From assembly GCA_035271585.1 (NCBI GenBank), contig DATERL010000213.1, positions 1 through 15,143 on the forward strand: a stretch of 15,143 bases of DNA, written 5' to 3'. The notes under the pieces were generated by a model, which ran no database searches, was not told the origin of the DNA, and saw only the letters and a list, made by a program, of their open reading frames with translations. The translations under genes and the position numbers were made by a program. Shown here in pieces: positions 14,215-15,143 of this stretch (position 1 is the stretch's first letter; each line of letters opens with the position of its first letter). The stretch is from Roseimarinus sp035271585. Its GTDB lineage: Bacteria > Bacteroidota > Bacteroidia > Bacteroidales > Prolixibacteraceae.

Positions 14215-15024
14215 TTCAGTGTTTTCTTTATTAGCCTTTTTTGTTTTGATTTTTTGCTGGGTATTGTTGATTTTTAGTTTAATATTTCGATAGGTATTGT
14301 GAGTATTCATGTTCAATGTTAGTCCCGATCGAAATGATAGTGCTTGATTTAGTGAGTGTTTTGATTTTACAAAAAACAACGAAGATACTTGAGTGTATAA
14401 TTTTAGGTTTTTTATTCCAAAACGAAATTGTACACCATTATCGATATAAAAATCGTTAAATTTATCGCTGTCCATGATGAATTTATCAAATTCATTATGG
14501 ACAACTTCTTTATTTCTGCATGTCGTTTCTAAAACTTTTGTGTGATATAGGCTGAAACGAGAAAAAACACTAAAATCGAGATACTTATTTGCTTTGAATG
14601 AAAAAGTGGGTTGAATATTTAAAATTCTACTATCATTTTTAAATGATGAAGTATAACTGTTTTCACTTGAATAACTATAATTACCAGCTATTTTACCCCA
14701 GCCGTATGCTATGGGTATTGAAAGAAAAGTATTTTTACTTGTTTTATGGAAAGGAATTAGTCCAACCGATTGCCAACTTGCTTCAATTTGTCTATAACTG
14801 CCACCATCGACTTCAGAATAGAAAATGTCGCCTTGATTTTGCCTGTATTTTGTAGCATAAACTCCAAGGTAGTCGGTAAATGCATAACCCAATTGTTTGT
14901 GAATTAAGCCAGTATTAATTGAGATGTCGCCTTTTTGAGTAAAAACAGGTACATAATGGGGTTGTGGTACATAATAACTCACGTTTAAGGCAAAAAATAA
15001 TGCAAGGAAAAATATAGTATTCAT
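14203..15024 (-). CDS. Predicted outer-membrane beta-barrel protein of unknown function
   Basis: The 273-residue product begins with a short hydrophobic signal (NTIFFLALFFALNVS, no basic residues), then YYVPQPHYVPVFTQKGDISINTGL. This 'P..H.VP.F..KGD' opening followed by alternating strands (LGYAFTDYLGVYATKY) is seen in a class of Bacteroidota surface proteins with small barrels. Many later segments alternate hydrophobic and polar residues and are rich in Tyr, Phe and Ser, such as FLSIPIAYGWGKIAGNYSYSS, YLDFSVFSRFSLYH and LKLYTQVSSLFFV. The last 20 residues are a basic, hydrophilic tail, unlike the aromatic C-terminus of classical barrels. A TAA lies directly before the ATG, fixing the upstream limit of the frame. 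No lipobox cysteine is seen. The barrel is predicted by eye, so moderate confidence. Confidence 0.6.
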   Translation of the reverse strand: MNTIFFLALFFALNVSYYVPQPHYVPVFTQKGDISINTGLIHKQLGYAFTDYLGVYATKYRQNQGDIFYSEVDGGSYRQIEASWQSVGLIPFHKTSKNTFLSIPIAYGWGKIAGNYSYSSENSYTSSFKNDSRILNIQPTFSFKANKYLDFSVFSRFSLYHTKVLETTCRNKEVVHNEFDKFIMDSDKFNDFYIDNGVQFRFGIKNLKLYTQVSSLFFVKSKHSLNQALSFRSGLTLNMNTHNTYRNIKLKINNTQQKIKTKKANKENTEPFS

Positions 15025-15074
15025 TTAGGGTCTAATTTTCACCAAAGGGAAAAAGATATTATTTAAAATCAAAA

Positions 15075-15107
15075 GAAAAGCCTTGCTTTTTTTAAGCAAG
15101 GCTTTTC
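15075..15107 (-). terminator. Strong hairpin, probable terminator for a gene to the right
   Basis: A perfect 14-bp stem (GAAAAGCCTTGCTT at 15075-15088, AAGCAAGGCTTTTC at 15094-15107) has a 5-nt loop. On the minus strand the stem is followed by TTTTGATTTT, a U-rich tail, so it would end transcripts coming from beyond the right edge. It also isolates the outer-membrane gene's promoter region. Confidence 0.65.
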
Positions 15108-15143
15108 GGTAGATATTTAATAAGCTCTAAATCTGTTATAATT

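Overview
The window looks like a stretch of a Bacteroidota chromosome, most likely from the Bacteroidales/Marinilabiliales side, although the exact lineage cannot be fixed from the sequence. The reasons are the AT-rich intergenic DNA, weak or absent Shine-Dalgarno sequences, several TAnnTTTG-type promoter -7 elements, a recF gene overlapping a DUF721/DciA gene, a DUF4922 protein, a class II KDO-8-phosphate synthase, an S37-type secreted peptidase, and a membrane-anchored AraC-type regulator. Most of it is ordinary chromosomal sequence. No phage, insertion sequence, CRISPR array, rRNA or tRNA was found.

Layout, left to right. A lone lipoprotein gene (66-689, +) is followed by kdsA (881-1693, -) and a DUF4922/GalT-like gene (2007-2969, -). 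These last two are separated by a 313-bp spacer holding an imperfect direct repeat, one copy of which carries a perfect palindrome. Next come recF (3161-4288, +) and a DUF721/DciA gene (4260-4550, +), which overlap. Tail-to-tail with them is a likely two-gene unit on the minus strand: a sigma-54-type response regulator with no DNA-binding domain (6877-8040) and, 31 bp downstream, a 758-residue GT-C-like membrane protein (4569-6845).

An Xaa-Pro aminopeptidase (8256-9641, +) then ends 3 bp from the end of an S37-type secreted peptidase (9645-10970, -). A small protein with acyl-carrier-like sequence but no phosphopantetheine serine (11103-11351, -) is followed by a repeat-rich spacer and kbl (11595-12782, -). 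Divergent from kbl is a membrane AraC-type regulator (13063-14157, +), and the window closes with a predicted outer-membrane protein (14203-15024, -) and a strong hairpin near the right edge.

How the genes work together: recF and DciA serve replication and repair. KdsA makes the LPS inner-core sugar precursor. Kbl completes threonine breakdown. The two peptidases act on peptides in different compartments. The response regulator/GT-C pair and the kbl/AraC divergent pair are the only places where context hints at regulation. Several upstream in-frame start extensions (kdsA, DUF4922, kbl, AraC) were trimmed to ATG codons. For kdsA, kbl and AraC a -7-like promoter element lies just upstream of the chosen ATG; for DUF4922 the choice rests on the ATG and on the expected family N-terminus.
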